Part shown: in pieces, positions 16,434 through 24,970 of the stretch
Position numbering within the stretch: position 1 is the first letter of the stretch
How the letters are laid out: every line of letters starts with the position of its first letter
Assembly: GCA_023229945.1 (NCBI GenBank)
Contig: JALNYH010000003.1
Span: 98,263-162,262 of the forward strand
From: Arcobacteraceae bacterium
Lineage (GTDB): Bacteria; Campylobacterota; Campylobacteria; Campylobacterales; Arcobacteraceae
Length of the DNA stretch: 64,000 bases
Direction: 5' to 3'
Program-made: the position numbers and the translations under genes
Notes under the pieces: generated by a model
Databases searched by the model: none
Seen by the model: only the letters and a program-made list of their open reading frames with translations
What the model was told of the DNA's origin: nothing

Positions 16434-18623
16434 TTAAAATTTAAGAGCTAAACCAGCAGTATACTTGCGACCTTCGTTTACAGTAATAGACAAATCTTCG
16501 GCATTAAATATTCCATCATCATTTCTATCTCCGCTTGAACGAGCAGTATTGTAATAAAATTTATCAAATAGGTTATCTACTCTTGCAAACAATGTTAAAT
16601 CATAACCATTCAATTTTGTTTTGTATGTGGTTAATAGATTCAGTGTAGTAACATTATCTATTTTTATTACATTTAGGTCATCAGCATAATAATTTGATTT
16701 AGAATTAATCTCCGATGTAATTGTTAATTTCGGAGTTATTTTATAATCTAACAAAATATTTAGAGTATGCTTTGGAGTTCTAGGTATATAGTTACCCGTT
16801 ACATCAAAAAATGATAAATTTGTTGTATTGACATCACCATCAAGGTCTATAGCTAGATTCTTATAATCTGTATATTTTGCTTTCAAAAATGTATAAGAAA
16901 TATTGTAAGATAAGTCTTTTGTGATATTGTCGCTAAGTGCCAATTCAAAACCTTCATGTCTTGCTCCACCAATATTATCCCACATATCCGTAAAAGTACT
17001 TGTGCTACCACCATAATTACCAGAAGTTTTCATAATAAAGTTTTTTCTATCTAGTCTAAAAATAGATGCTTCATAGAAAAGTGTATTTATATAACCACGA
17101 GTTCCTATTTCGTAATTTCTTGATTGTTCTTCTTTTAAATTAGGATTACTTTCAGTATTTCCCCATGCACTCACATCTCCTGCAAACATTTGATTTATAG
17201 TAGGCGCACGAAAACCTGTAGAATAATTGATAAATAATGATTGATTATCATTTAAATCATAATTTGAACCAACTCTATAAGAGTACAGATTAAAATCTTT
17301 TTTTAAATTAAGATTGGTTAATAAATTTGTATAATCAAGTTTTAAAGTATCATATCTTAAGTTTAAAGTAGCACTTAGTTTATCATTTAATTGATGTTTG
17401 TATTCCCCATAAATTGCATATACATTTTCATCAGTTTTATCTTGGCTTCTTATATCACCTTCATAATATGTAGGTGCAAAAGGGCTTGTACTTGTTTTAT
17501 ATGTAGTTTTATTTACGGTTTTATTTTTATATTCATTATCTCGTAAATCCAAACCTAAAAGTGTTGCAAAACTTTCATTTGATGTTCTGTACTCTGTTTT
17601 TATACCAGTTTGGGTTTGTTTATAAAAATTACTGGTTGTGTAATCTTCATCTGTATATGTACCAGGTAAGCCTGTCGCACCTCTTGTTTGAGGTGATGAC
17701 CAAAAAGAAGTATCATCTGTATATACATAGCCATTAACTAACAAATTTGAATTGTTTTCAAAATCTTTTGAATATGTAGCAAAAGCTTTTAATAAATCTA
17801 CATCATACATTCTGGTATAGTCTCTACTATCCATATCTCCATCAAATATACTTTGAGGGTTGTTTTTAGCTGCAGTTTCTCCACCTACAGTTCCATGAGA
17901 ATCTTTTTTTCTTTGTGAATATTCTGTACCAAAACTTATATCTGATGAATCATCTATATAGTATTGAATTTTACCATTAAAATATTTTGCACTATACGAT
18001 GAATCTTCGTAGTATCCATCAGCCTTTCTTTCACTTCCTTGTACATGAAAGCTAAGTTTATCATTGGCATATCCAGTTCTTGCAAGAAGTTTTTGATATC
18101 CAAAGCTTCCTCTTTCTATAGTAGCAAAGTTATGTGCATATTTTGCACCTCTTTTAGTAGTAATTATAACTGCTCCACTTAATGCATCATCTCCAAAAAG
18201 ATAACTTGCTCCACCTTTAATGACTTTGATAGATTCAATATTGTCTAAATCTATATTAACAGCTCCCGTTCTTTCAAAAACAGGAACACCATCTATTACG
18301 ACAGCAACACCTGGTTTTTCACCCATATACATTTGGTTTTCTACACCTCTAATGTGTATTTTCAAAGAATCTCCACTTTTTACTTCTGATGTAATACCAG
18401 GAATTTGTTGTAATATTTGCTGAATATTTTCAACATGAGACTCATCAATCTTTTCACCAGATACATTTGCCACACTTGAAACTTCAGTCTTTTTTTCCAT
18501 AAACTTATCGTCAATTGTTGATGATTCAACAGTAATAAGTCCTAAATTCTCAGTCGCACTCGCATAACTTACCGTTGTTGCCAATAAAAAACATAGCAAT
18601 GTTTTATTCTTTGATATCCTCAT
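16434..18623 (-). CDS. TonB-dependent outer-membrane receptor
   Basis: A 729-residue receptor with signal peptide (cleavage likely after SYASA), a TonB-box-like LGLITVES, a plug domain (about 45-160: IQQILQQIPGITS, IDGVPVFE, IKVIKGGASYLFG, GAVIITTK) and a 22-strand beta barrel ending in a terminal Phe. It imports a scarce ligand across the outer membrane. The last 35 residues hold an EF-hand/dockerin-like loop, DRNDDGIFNAED (699-710), just before the last strand. The ligand cannot be read from sequence. It starts the operon that ends with exbB-exbD-tonB. Confidence 0.92.
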   Translation of the reverse strand: MRISKNKTLLCFLLATTVSYASATENLGLITVESSTIDDKFMEKKTEVSSVANVSGEKIDESHVENIQQILQQIPGITSEVKSGDSLKIHIRGVENQMYMGEKPGVAVVIDGVPVFERTGAVNIDLDNIESIKVIKGGASYLFGDDALSGAVIITTKRGAKYAHNFATIERGSFGYQKLLARTGYANDKLSFHVQGSERKADGYYEDSSYSAKYFNGKIQYYIDDSSDISFGTEYSQRKKDSHGTVGGETAAKNNPQSIFDGDMDSRDYTRMYDVDLLKAFATYSKDFENNSNLLVNGYVYTDDTSFWSSPQTRGATGLPGTYTDEDYTTSNFYKQTQTGIKTEYRTSNESFATLLGLDLRDNEYKNKTVNKTTYKTSTSPFAPTYYEGDIRSQDKTDENVYAIYGEYKHQLNDKLSATLNLRYDTLKLDYTNLLTNLNLKKDFNLYSYRVGSNYDLNDNQSLFINYSTGFRAPTINQMFAGDVSAWGNTESNPNLKEEQSRNYEIGTRGYINTLFYEASIFRLDRKNFIMKTSGNYGGSTSTFTDMWDNIGGARHEGFELALSDNITKDLSYNISYTFLKAKYTDYKNLAIDLDGDVNTTNLSFFDVTGNYIPRTPKHTLNILLDYKITPKLTITSEINSKSNYYADDLNVIKIDNVTTLNLLTTYKTKLNGYDLTLFARVDNLFDKFYYNTARSSGDRNDDGIFNAEDLSITVNEGRKYTAGLALKF

Positions 18624-18666
18624 TAATCTTCCCTTTTGTATAAAATTTGTGAAATCATACCAAAGG

Positions 18667-18688
18667 TGTGTTAATTTAGTGTTAATTA
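18667..18688 (-). promoter_or_regulatory. Direct-repeat operator candidate upstream of the receptor gene
   Basis: Same element as 9975-9996: TGTTAATT-N3-TGTTAATT on the plus strand, 44 bases before the receptor start. A shared TACCAA block lies just left of both copies. The remaining 18689-18853 is AT-rich with no gene; it must hold the divergent promoters for the receptor operon and the NifA-like regulator. I found no sigma-54 -24/-12 box. Confidence 0.55.
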
Positions 18689-18883
18689 TAAAAAAATGTG
18701 ATTAATGAAATCAAATAATAAACATTTAAGGTATAATCCATAGATATTCTATTTATTAATCAACTAATTACACTCTAATTAAAAAAATTGTATAATAAAT
18801 ATACAAAAAAAATTATACTTTCCCAGTTTTTGTAATGTATAATTGAGTTTATTTTGCTAGCAATAAACAAAAAGGGGATATTT

Positions 18884-20404
18884 TTGATTGATCTTGATAT
18901 AAAGGATGACAATATAGAAACATCAAAAGAGTTTTTTGTATTTTATGAAGTAGCATTGAGACTGCTTGATTTAAATAACTATCAAGATTCCATATCTAAA
19001 TCATTAAGAATTTTAAAAGAAAATTTGAAATTTAAAAGATGTGAAATATATATTCCTGATGATGATGAGTTGAAACTTTTTGCATCATCCGATCAAGATA
19101 ACGAAGCCCAATCCAAAGAATTTAGAGAAGCTAGAACATTGGCACAAAAAAGTCAAGAAAGAATAGTAGTTGACAACAACTACAACGATATAGTTTTTTT
19201 CGATAAATCAAAGAATATAGACTTATCAAATGTAGTCTATATATCAATACCTCTTATACATAAAGGGGAAGTTATTGGTGTTTTTGCAATATCTTTATAT
19301 GATTTGACAACAGAAAATATAAATCAAAAAATAACCTTTTTGGAATATGTGACTACATTATATCGGTATGCTATATTTTCAAATTTTGAAAAAGACTATA
19401 AAGTGGGTAAATTCCAAGAGTTAAAGCAATATTACGAAAAAGAATTTGATTTAAGTTATTATGATATGCAAAGCTGTACTTTCGTAAGTGAAGCTATGAA
19501 AAATCTTAAAAATAATGTTATTAAAATAGCCCCAAATGATATAAGAGTACTCATAAAAGGTGAAATAGGCACAGAACAACTATCAATTGCTACAATGATT
19601 CATAAGCTAAGCCATAGACAAAATAAACCATTTGTTATATTGAAAACTGATTTACTCAGTCAAAATGATTTTGAAGCAGAATTATTTGGAAATAAAAAAC
19701 AAATAAACAAAATGCACAAAGAATCAAAAATGGGTAAACTTGAGCTTGCTGATGGTGGGAGTTTGATTATTGAAAATATTGATAAATTACCTTTAAATAT
19801 CCAAAAAAGACTAGTAGATATTCTAAAAACTAATGAATATAAAAGCTCATATTTCGTATCCTCCAAATATAATGTAAGAATTATTGCAACAACATCTAAA
19901 GATTTAGAAACTTTAGTTAATGAAGGGAAATTTTATGGTGAACTTTATACTATTTTAAATCTTGTTACTATAGAAATCCCCCCATTAAGAGCTAGAGATG
20001 AAGACATATTATATTTTATAAACACGATTTTAGACAAATTTAATATAATTTATTCCAAAAATATAAGTTTTGATAATGATGCACTAAATACTTTGAAACT
20101 TTATCCATACAAAGGCAATTTAAAAGAGCTTGAGTGTGGTATGGAAAAAATTGTTTATTTAGCACAAAAAGATATTGTTACAAAAAATGATGTTTTACTC
20201 ATTACTGGTATGGTTGGGGATGAAAATCAACAAAAAGAATACAATAGTATTCTGATTTCAAATAAAACCTTAGATGAGTTGGAAAAAGAAGCTATATTGA
20301 ATGCTCTAGTTACAACAAACTATAACCAAACCGAATCTGCAAAAAAACTGGGAATTACTCTTAGGCAGATAGGATATAAAATCAAGAAATATAATCTTAT
20401 CTAA
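18884..20404 (+). CDS. NifA-like transcriptional regulator with inactivated AAA+ domain
   Basis: A GAF domain (about residues 20-160), an AAA+ domain like that of sigma-54 activators (about 190-430) and a C-terminal Fis-type helix-turn-helix ending RQIGYKIKKYNLI, which resembles NifA. The motor is dismantled: Walker A reads GEIGTEQL (no Lys), Walker B reads IIENI (no Asp-Glu), the GAFTGA loop after ELFGN is missing, and the arginine-finger region reads FYGELYTILNL. It should therefore neither hydrolyse ATP nor open sigma-54 polymerase. I use the TTG at 18884 since AAGGGG lies seven bases upstream; the reading frame is open from a TTG at 18854. It is divergent from the receptor operon, a natural target, and moeA follows 49 bases later. 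Confidence 0.82.
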   Translation: MIDLDIKDDNIETSKEFFVFYEVALRLLDLNNYQDSISKSLRILKENLKFKRCEIYIPDDDELKLFASSDQDNEAQSKEFREARTLAQKSQERIVVDNNYNDIVFFDKSKNIDLSNVVYISIPLIHKGEVIGVFAISLYDLTTENINQKITFLEYVTTLYRYAIFSNFEKDYKVGKFQELKQYYEKEFDLSYYDMQSCTFVSEAMKNLKNNVIKIAPNDIRVLIKGEIGTEQLSIATMIHKLSHRQNKPFVILKTDLLSQNDFEAELFGNKKQINKMHKESKMGKLELADGGSLIIENIDKLPLNIQKRLVDILKTNEYKSSYFVSSKYNVRIIATTSKDLETLVNEGKFYGELYTILNLVTIEIPPLRARDEDILYFINTILDKFNIIYSKNISFDNDALNTLKLYPYKGNLKELECGMEKIVYLAQKDIVTKNDVLLITGMVGDENQQKEYNSILISNKTLDELEKEAILNALVTTNYNQTESAKKLGITLRQIGYKIKKYNLI

Positions 20405-20453
20405 GCACATATTAACGACTTTTTTGAGATAATCAAAATAAAAAAGAGTTACT

Positions 20454-21659
20454 ATGTCTAAAATATCCTACGAAGAAGCCTTAAATAAATTACAAAACCT
20501 AAATATTACTACAAGAACAAAAAAAGTCTTTATTATTGATAGTCTCGGTGAAATATTAGCTCAAGATATCAAAGCCCAAACAAATTCTCCAGCATACCCA
20601 ACAGCTGCTATGGATGGATATGCTATCAATATATCGTCAAACCCATCAAATAAAGAATTCAAAATAGTTGATTATTCGCCAGCTGGAAGTGTAGTGGATA
20701 CACAAGTAAATGATAATGTTTGTATTAAAACCTTTACAGGTTCACTGATGCCAAAAGGAAGTGACACATTAGTACCCATTGAAAATATAAAACTACTAGA
20801 AAATAATACTATTTCAATCACGCAAGAAGTTCCTTGTGGTTTTGCGGTGATGAGAGTAGGGGAGAATTACGAAAAAAACGAAATACTAATTCCAAAAGGG
20901 AGCAAAATAGATTTTGCCCAAATAGGCGTAATGGCTAGCCTCAATATAGTTTTTGTTGAAGTGTATGATTCACCAGTTATTGGTATTTGTTCTACAGGAA
21001 GTGAAATATTGGATATTGGGGAAGAGTCTACAAATGTATCACAAATTAGAAGCTCAAATCATTTGACAATTCAAGCAATAGCACACAAATATGGCTGTAA
21101 TACAAAACTCTTAGGACTTATCAAAGATGATAAAACTTCCATATTAAATGCTATTTCAAATGGACTTAATTGTTGTGATATAGTTGTTACAACAGGTGGA
21201 GTGAGCGTAGGGGATTATGATTTTGTAAAAGATATTGTAATTGACCAACTTGGAGCTGAAGTTGTTTTCCAAGGCGTTGAAATAAAGCCTGGTCAGCATA
21301 TTATAGTGGCACAACTTGGTAATAAGTTTATATGTGCATTGCCTGGTTTTGCTTATAGTAGCACAGTTACATTTTTACTTTTTTGTTTGCCTGTTATTTT
21401 TAAATATAGAGGTAATTATGAAAAACTAAATATTATAAATGCTATTGCTTCCAATCAATTTAATAATCCTACATCAAAAACTGTATTTACGGCTTCAAAT
21501 ATATCATATCAAGATGGTAGTTATTACGTAGATACAAGAAATAAAAAAATAGGAACCAGTGCTATTTTGACAAATCTTTTAGGTAATAGTGTACTTGCTA
21601 TTTCAGAGCCTAAGTCATTTATTGATAGCAATCAGTCAATAAAAACTATTATTTTATAG
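20454..21659 (+). CDS. moeA: Molybdopterin molybdotransferase MoeA
   Basis: Inserts molybdate into adenylylated molybdopterin to make the molybdenum cofactor. The 401-residue protein has PTAAMDGYAIN near the N-terminus, the MoCF-binding core with STGSEIL and TTGGVSVGDYDFVKD, the ALPGF segment and a C-terminal domain. The ATG at 20454 follows AAAAAGAG. It sits behind the NifA-like regulator on the same strand and its end overlaps the convergent XRE gene by 11 bases. Confidence 0.95.
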   Translation: MSKISYEEALNKLQNLNITTRTKKVFIIDSLGEILAQDIKAQTNSPAYPTAAMDGYAINISSNPSNKEFKIVDYSPAGSVVDTQVNDNVCIKTFTGSLMPKGSDTLVPIENIKLLENNTISITQEVPCGFAVMRVGENYEKNEILIPKGSKIDFAQIGVMASLNIVFVEVYDSPVIGICSTGSEILDIGEESTNVSQIRSSNHLTIQAIAHKYGCNTKLLGLIKDDKTSILNAISNGLNCCDIVVTTGGVSVGDYDFVKDIVIDQLGAEVVFQGVEIKPGQHIIVAQLGNKFICALPGFAYSSTVTFLLFCLPVIFKYRGNYEKLNIINAIASNQFNNPTSKTVFTASNISYQDGSYYVDTRNKKIGTSAILTNLLGNSVLAISEPKSFIDSNQSIKTIIL

Positions 21660-21924
21660 GATTTGTATTTGTGTCTTTAAAAAACTCTTTTATATCACAT
21701 TCTAAAACATAAGCTAGTTTATAAAGATGAGTAAGATTAAAATGTTGCTTCTTGTGATAAACTTCAGCTTGAGATACAAGTCCTACAGATTTATGCCCTA
21801 ATAGTTGAGATAATCTCAATTGAGAGTAACCCTTTGTTTCTCTCATGTGTTTAACATTTTTACCTACTTGTTTGTGAAAAATATCGATAAGCTGTAAATC
21901 AATCTCATCCGCAAATTTACTCAT
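21649..21924 (-). CDS. XRE-family HTH regulator
   Basis: A 91-residue protein with a Cro/CI-type helix-turn-helix (about 20-80): VGKNVKHMRETKGYSQLRLSQLLGHKSVGLVSQAEV, in which the second half is the recognition helix. The signature is good, although the middle deviates (HKSVGLVSQAE instead of a typical turn). No effector domain is attached. An imperfect TTTAAT...TGTTAA pair lies upstream of its start near 21965-21980, loosely like the operator elements of the receptor operon. Target genes are unknown. Confidence 0.85.
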   Translation of the reverse strand: MSKFADEIDLQLIDIFHKQVGKNVKHMRETKGYSQLRLSQLLGHKSVGLVSQAEVYHKKQHFNLTHLYKLAYVLECDIKEFFKDTNTNPIK

Positions 21925-22053
21925 AACACCTCTTTACCTGAAATAGTCTAATTCGTAATATTAGTTTAATTTTATGTTAAGTATATTATGATAAAATTAC
22001 TTTCGCAACTAGTTATTACTATGTGAAGATGAAAAAAATATAAGCGAATAAAT

Positions 22054-22467
22054 TTGAAATTACTTATCATAGATGAATATCTATCCTTAGGTCAAGCCAT
22101 TAAAGATTATATGGCTAAAGCTTATGAGAAGATTGATATAACTTTTATCACAAAAATTTCTAATATTAAAGATGAATTACACTCAAATATTGTATATGAT
22201 ATTGTTATAGTAAATTTTGGAAATTTTAATAATGTAAAACTACTCAATGAACTTTTATTGTATAATCAAAAACAAAGAATAGTTATAATCAGTGGTGATA
22301 CAAAATGTACAGATAGGCTTGGATGTAACCATTGCTTGATGAATCACAATAAAATTAGATTAATTCCACCATTTAAAGACTATGATATAGTTGATAAGAT
22401 TTTAGATTTAGATAATAAACAATGCCCACATTATGGGCATTGTGAAAAATATATCTTTAGACTATGA
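22054..22467 (+). CDS. Receiver-like protein with a cysteine cluster
   Basis: A 137-residue protein whose first 80 residues follow the response-regulator receiver fold: strand LLIID with Asp-Glu, then YDIVIVNFGNF, where the phospho-acceptor Asp is Asn54, then RIVIISGD. The C-terminal third carries five cysteines as CTDRLGCNHC (85, 91, 94) and CPHYGHC (124, 130), with several His. It cannot be phosphorylated in the usual way and may instead bind a metal or Fe-S cluster or respond to redox. Start TTG at 22054. It converges with ftsZ and overlaps it by six bases. No named family is recognised. Confidence 0.6.
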   Translation: MKLLIIDEYLSLGQAIKDYMAKAYEKIDITFITKISNIKDELHSNIVYDIVIVNFGNFNNVKLLNELLLYNQKQRIVIISGDTKCTDRLGCNHCLMNHNKIRLIPPFKDYDIVDKILDLDNKQCPHYGHCEKYIFRL

Positions 22468-23610
22468 AGCCTTTTTCTTTAAAGAATATTTTATGACATA
22501 CTCTCGCATAAGGGGAGGAACATCTAGATATTTATCATCATCTTTTGATATGCTAATAGTTAAATGTTCTGCTTCTTCTTCTTGAGCTTTTACTGCTTTT
22601 GGTTCTTTTGACTCAAAGCCTGTGGCAACTATTGTAATCTTTACTTCATCACGATCTAGTGTTTCATCTGTTGTTGTACCGAATATTACATCAGCACTTC
22701 CACTTTCAATAGTTTCATATAATCTTGTCATTACATCATTTATTGAAAATAATGATACTTGTGGATGTACATTAAAGTGTATTAAAATACCTCTAGCGCT
22801 ATTTAGTGACATCTTATCTAGTAGAGGAGACTCTATTGCATCATCAAGGGCTCTAATAGCTGCATCTTCGCCCTTTGCACGACCAATACCCATTAAAGCC
22901 ATACCTTTGTGTTGCATGATTTTTTTGATATCAGCAAAGTCAACATTGATATCATTATTGCCTGGATTTAATATGACCTCGCTCATTCCACTTACAGCTT
23001 GAAATAAAATATTATCTACAAGCTTAAAAGCATCTTTCATCCCAATATCACGGTCAACTATCTCCATTAATCTATCATTTGGAATAATTATTATAGAGTC
23101 ACTTACTTTTTTTAGCTCTTCAAGTCCTAAATTTGCTACCCCAGCTCTTTTTTTGCCTTCCCAACTAAATGGTTTTGTAACAACAGATACAGTCAAAGCC
23201 CCAACTTCTCTCGCAGCTTTTGCTATGATTGGAGCAGCTCCCGTTCCAGTTCCTCCACCAAGACCTGCAGCAATGAAAACTATATCAGACCCATCAAAAG
23301 TATTTTTTATATCTTCATAGTTTTCTACAGCAGAATCACGACCAATTTCTGGCTCCATACCCGCTCCCCAACCTTTTGTTAGTTTTGCACCTAATTGGAT
23401 TTTTTTTGGAGCTTTTGAAACTTGGAGAGCTTGAAAGTCTGTATTTGCAACTATTAAGTCAATTTTATATGTACCTTCGTTGATCATATGGCTAATCATA
23501 TTACAGCCACCACCACCAACACCTACAACCGAAATCTTAACTAAATTTTCACCCATGACTTTTGTAGGTAAATCAACTTTTATACTAGTTGGATCAAATA
23601 AATTTTCCAT
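22462..23610 (-). CDS. ftsZ: Cell division protein FtsZ
   Basis: Tubulin-like GTPase that forms the division ring. Visible landmarks are VGVGGGGCNMI, the GGGTGTGAAPI signature, NDRLME and a C-terminal tail DVPPLMREYVIKYSLKK for FtsA/ZipA-type contacts. I take the ATG at 23610 (MENLFDP), which overlaps the ftsA stop as TAATG and has GGAG eight bases upstream; a GTG at 23619 lacks a ribosome site. Length 382 is normal. Confidence 0.97.
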   Translation of the reverse strand: MENLFDPTSIKVDLPTKVMGENLVKISVVGVGGGGCNMISHMINEGTYKIDLIVANTDFQALQVSKAPKKIQLGAKLTKGWGAGMEPEIGRDSAVENYEDIKNTFDGSDIVFIAAGLGGGTGTGAAPIIAKAAREVGALTVSVVTKPFSWEGKKRAGVANLGLEELKKVSDSIIIIPNDRLMEIVDRDIGMKDAFKLVDNILFQAVSGMSEVILNPGNNDINVDFADIKKIMQHKGMALMGIGRAKGEDAAIRALDDAIESPLLDKMSLNSARGILIHFNVHPQVSLFSINDVMTRLYETIESGSADVIFGTTTDETLDRDEVKITIVATGFESKEPKAVKAQEEEAEHLTISISKDDDKYLDVPPLMREYVIKYSLKKKAS

Positions 23611-24959
23611 TAAAACCACTCCAATATTTTATTCCACATTTTCGAAAAAGAATTAGTATTGCTTTTTTTAAGTTGTGACAACTCAGTTAAATCACCTTTT
23701 GTTGGTCTAATATTTTTATCAACCAAAGGTATATCTTGTCTTGGCGTAGTACTTTTTAGCATCGGAGCTTTTCGTAATCTTTTGTTTGAATCAAGCTCAA
23801 AAGATGGACTTAAATCAAGTCCATAAAGCAATAATCCAACAGTGGTTGACATTGTTGGATTATTGAAATCCAAATATCCATTTTTTATATTTTTAGGATT
23901 TGTTACTTTTACTGGCATATTTCCAAAAATAATAGAGGCTAATTCTTCTATACCTTCAAGTTTACTCATTCCACCAGTCAATATTATTCCTGCACCAATT
24001 TTATCACTTAATCCACTTGATTTTATTTTATTTGCTAAGAAAATTAGAGTTTCCTCTACGCGAGCATGAATAATTGTTTGTATCATATCTATTGAAACTT
24101 CTTTAGTTTCTAGTTCATTGCCAATAAGTGGGACTTGAACTTTTTTTATTATATTTTCATCATTCTCATCTATTGGTATTAATGATCCATATTTAACTTT
24201 TACAGTTTCTGCTGCAATTGCTGGAGTATGAAGCATAACAGATAAATCGTTTGTTATATTTACAGAACCAACTGGTAAGAAATCACTATATACTATAGCA
24301 TTACCTCTGTAAATTATCAAATCAGAAGTACTACTTCCCATATCAAGCACAGCAACACCAAATTTCTTTTGCTCTTCACTCATGATAGAAAGAGCTGAAG
24401 CATAGCCATGTAACACAAATGTGCTATTTTCTATACCAGCTACTTTTAGAGCATTTTTAGTGTTTGTAATAGCTGTTTTTTTTGCAGTTACGATATACAC
24501 ACTCACTTCTAATCTTGAAGCATTCATATTCAATGGATTTGAAAATTCTCCAGAATCATCAACCTTGAAAGAAATAGGAAAAACATGTATTGCTTCGTAA
24601 TCAGGTACAATATTGGCATTGTAATGAGCCATTTGCATTACTTGATTGATTTCTTTTTCTGTGATTATTCCATTTGGAATATTCACTGCACCTTTGCTAA
24701 TAATATTTTTAGTTGATGCTGCCGAAAAAGATACATATACTTCATCAATAGTTGCTTCAGCACTTTTTTTTGCTGATTCGACAGATACCTTGATTATTTC
24801 ACCAACATTTTGAATATCATTAATCAAGCCCTTTTCGATACCATTAGTTGGATTACTGCTTACACCTAATATATTTATTCTATTATCAAAATCATTTCTA
24901 GCAACTACTGTTATAATGTTTGTTGTGCCTATGTCTATCGCTAAGATTGTTTTATTCAA
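23610..24959 (-). CDS. ftsA: Cell division protein FtsA
   Basis: Actin-like protein that anchors FtsZ to the membrane. The 449-residue protein starts with the phosphate loop LAIDIGTTNIITVV, has the AVLDMGSSTSDLIIY and GIILTGGMSKLEGI adenosine motifs and ends in an amphipathic helix SFSKMWNKILEWF, the membrane-targeting sequence. Translation is coupled to ftsZ by a one-base overlap. The PpiD-like gene ends 11 bases before its start side, suggesting one transcription unit. Confidence 0.96.
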   Translation of the reverse strand: MNKTILAIDIGTTNIITVVARNDFDNRINILGVSSNPTNGIEKGLINDIQNVGEIIKVSVESAKKSAEATIDEVYVSFSAASTKNIISKGAVNIPNGIITEKEINQVMQMAHYNANIVPDYEAIHVFPISFKVDDSGEFSNPLNMNASRLEVSVYIVTAKKTAITNTKNALKVAGIENSTFVLHGYASALSIMSEEQKKFGVAVLDMGSSTSDLIIYRGNAIVYSDFLPVGSVNITNDLSVMLHTPAIAAETVKVKYGSLIPIDENDENIIKKVQVPLIGNELETKEVSIDMIQTIIHARVEETLIFLANKIKSSGLSDKIGAGIILTGGMSKLEGIEELASIIFGNMPVKVTNPKNIKNGYLDFNNPTMSTTVGLLLYGLDLSPSFELDSNKRLRKAPMLKSTTPRQDIPLVDKNIRPTKGDLTELSQLKKSNTNSFSKMWNKILEWF

Positions 24960-24970
24960 TTTAACTTCCT

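Noticed and set aside
18624..18853. Sigma-54 promoter between the receptor operon and the NifA-like regulator
   Set aside because: I looked for TGGCA-N7-TGC on both strands. The nearest case (TTGGTATGATTTCACA on the minus strand) lacks the GC at -12.
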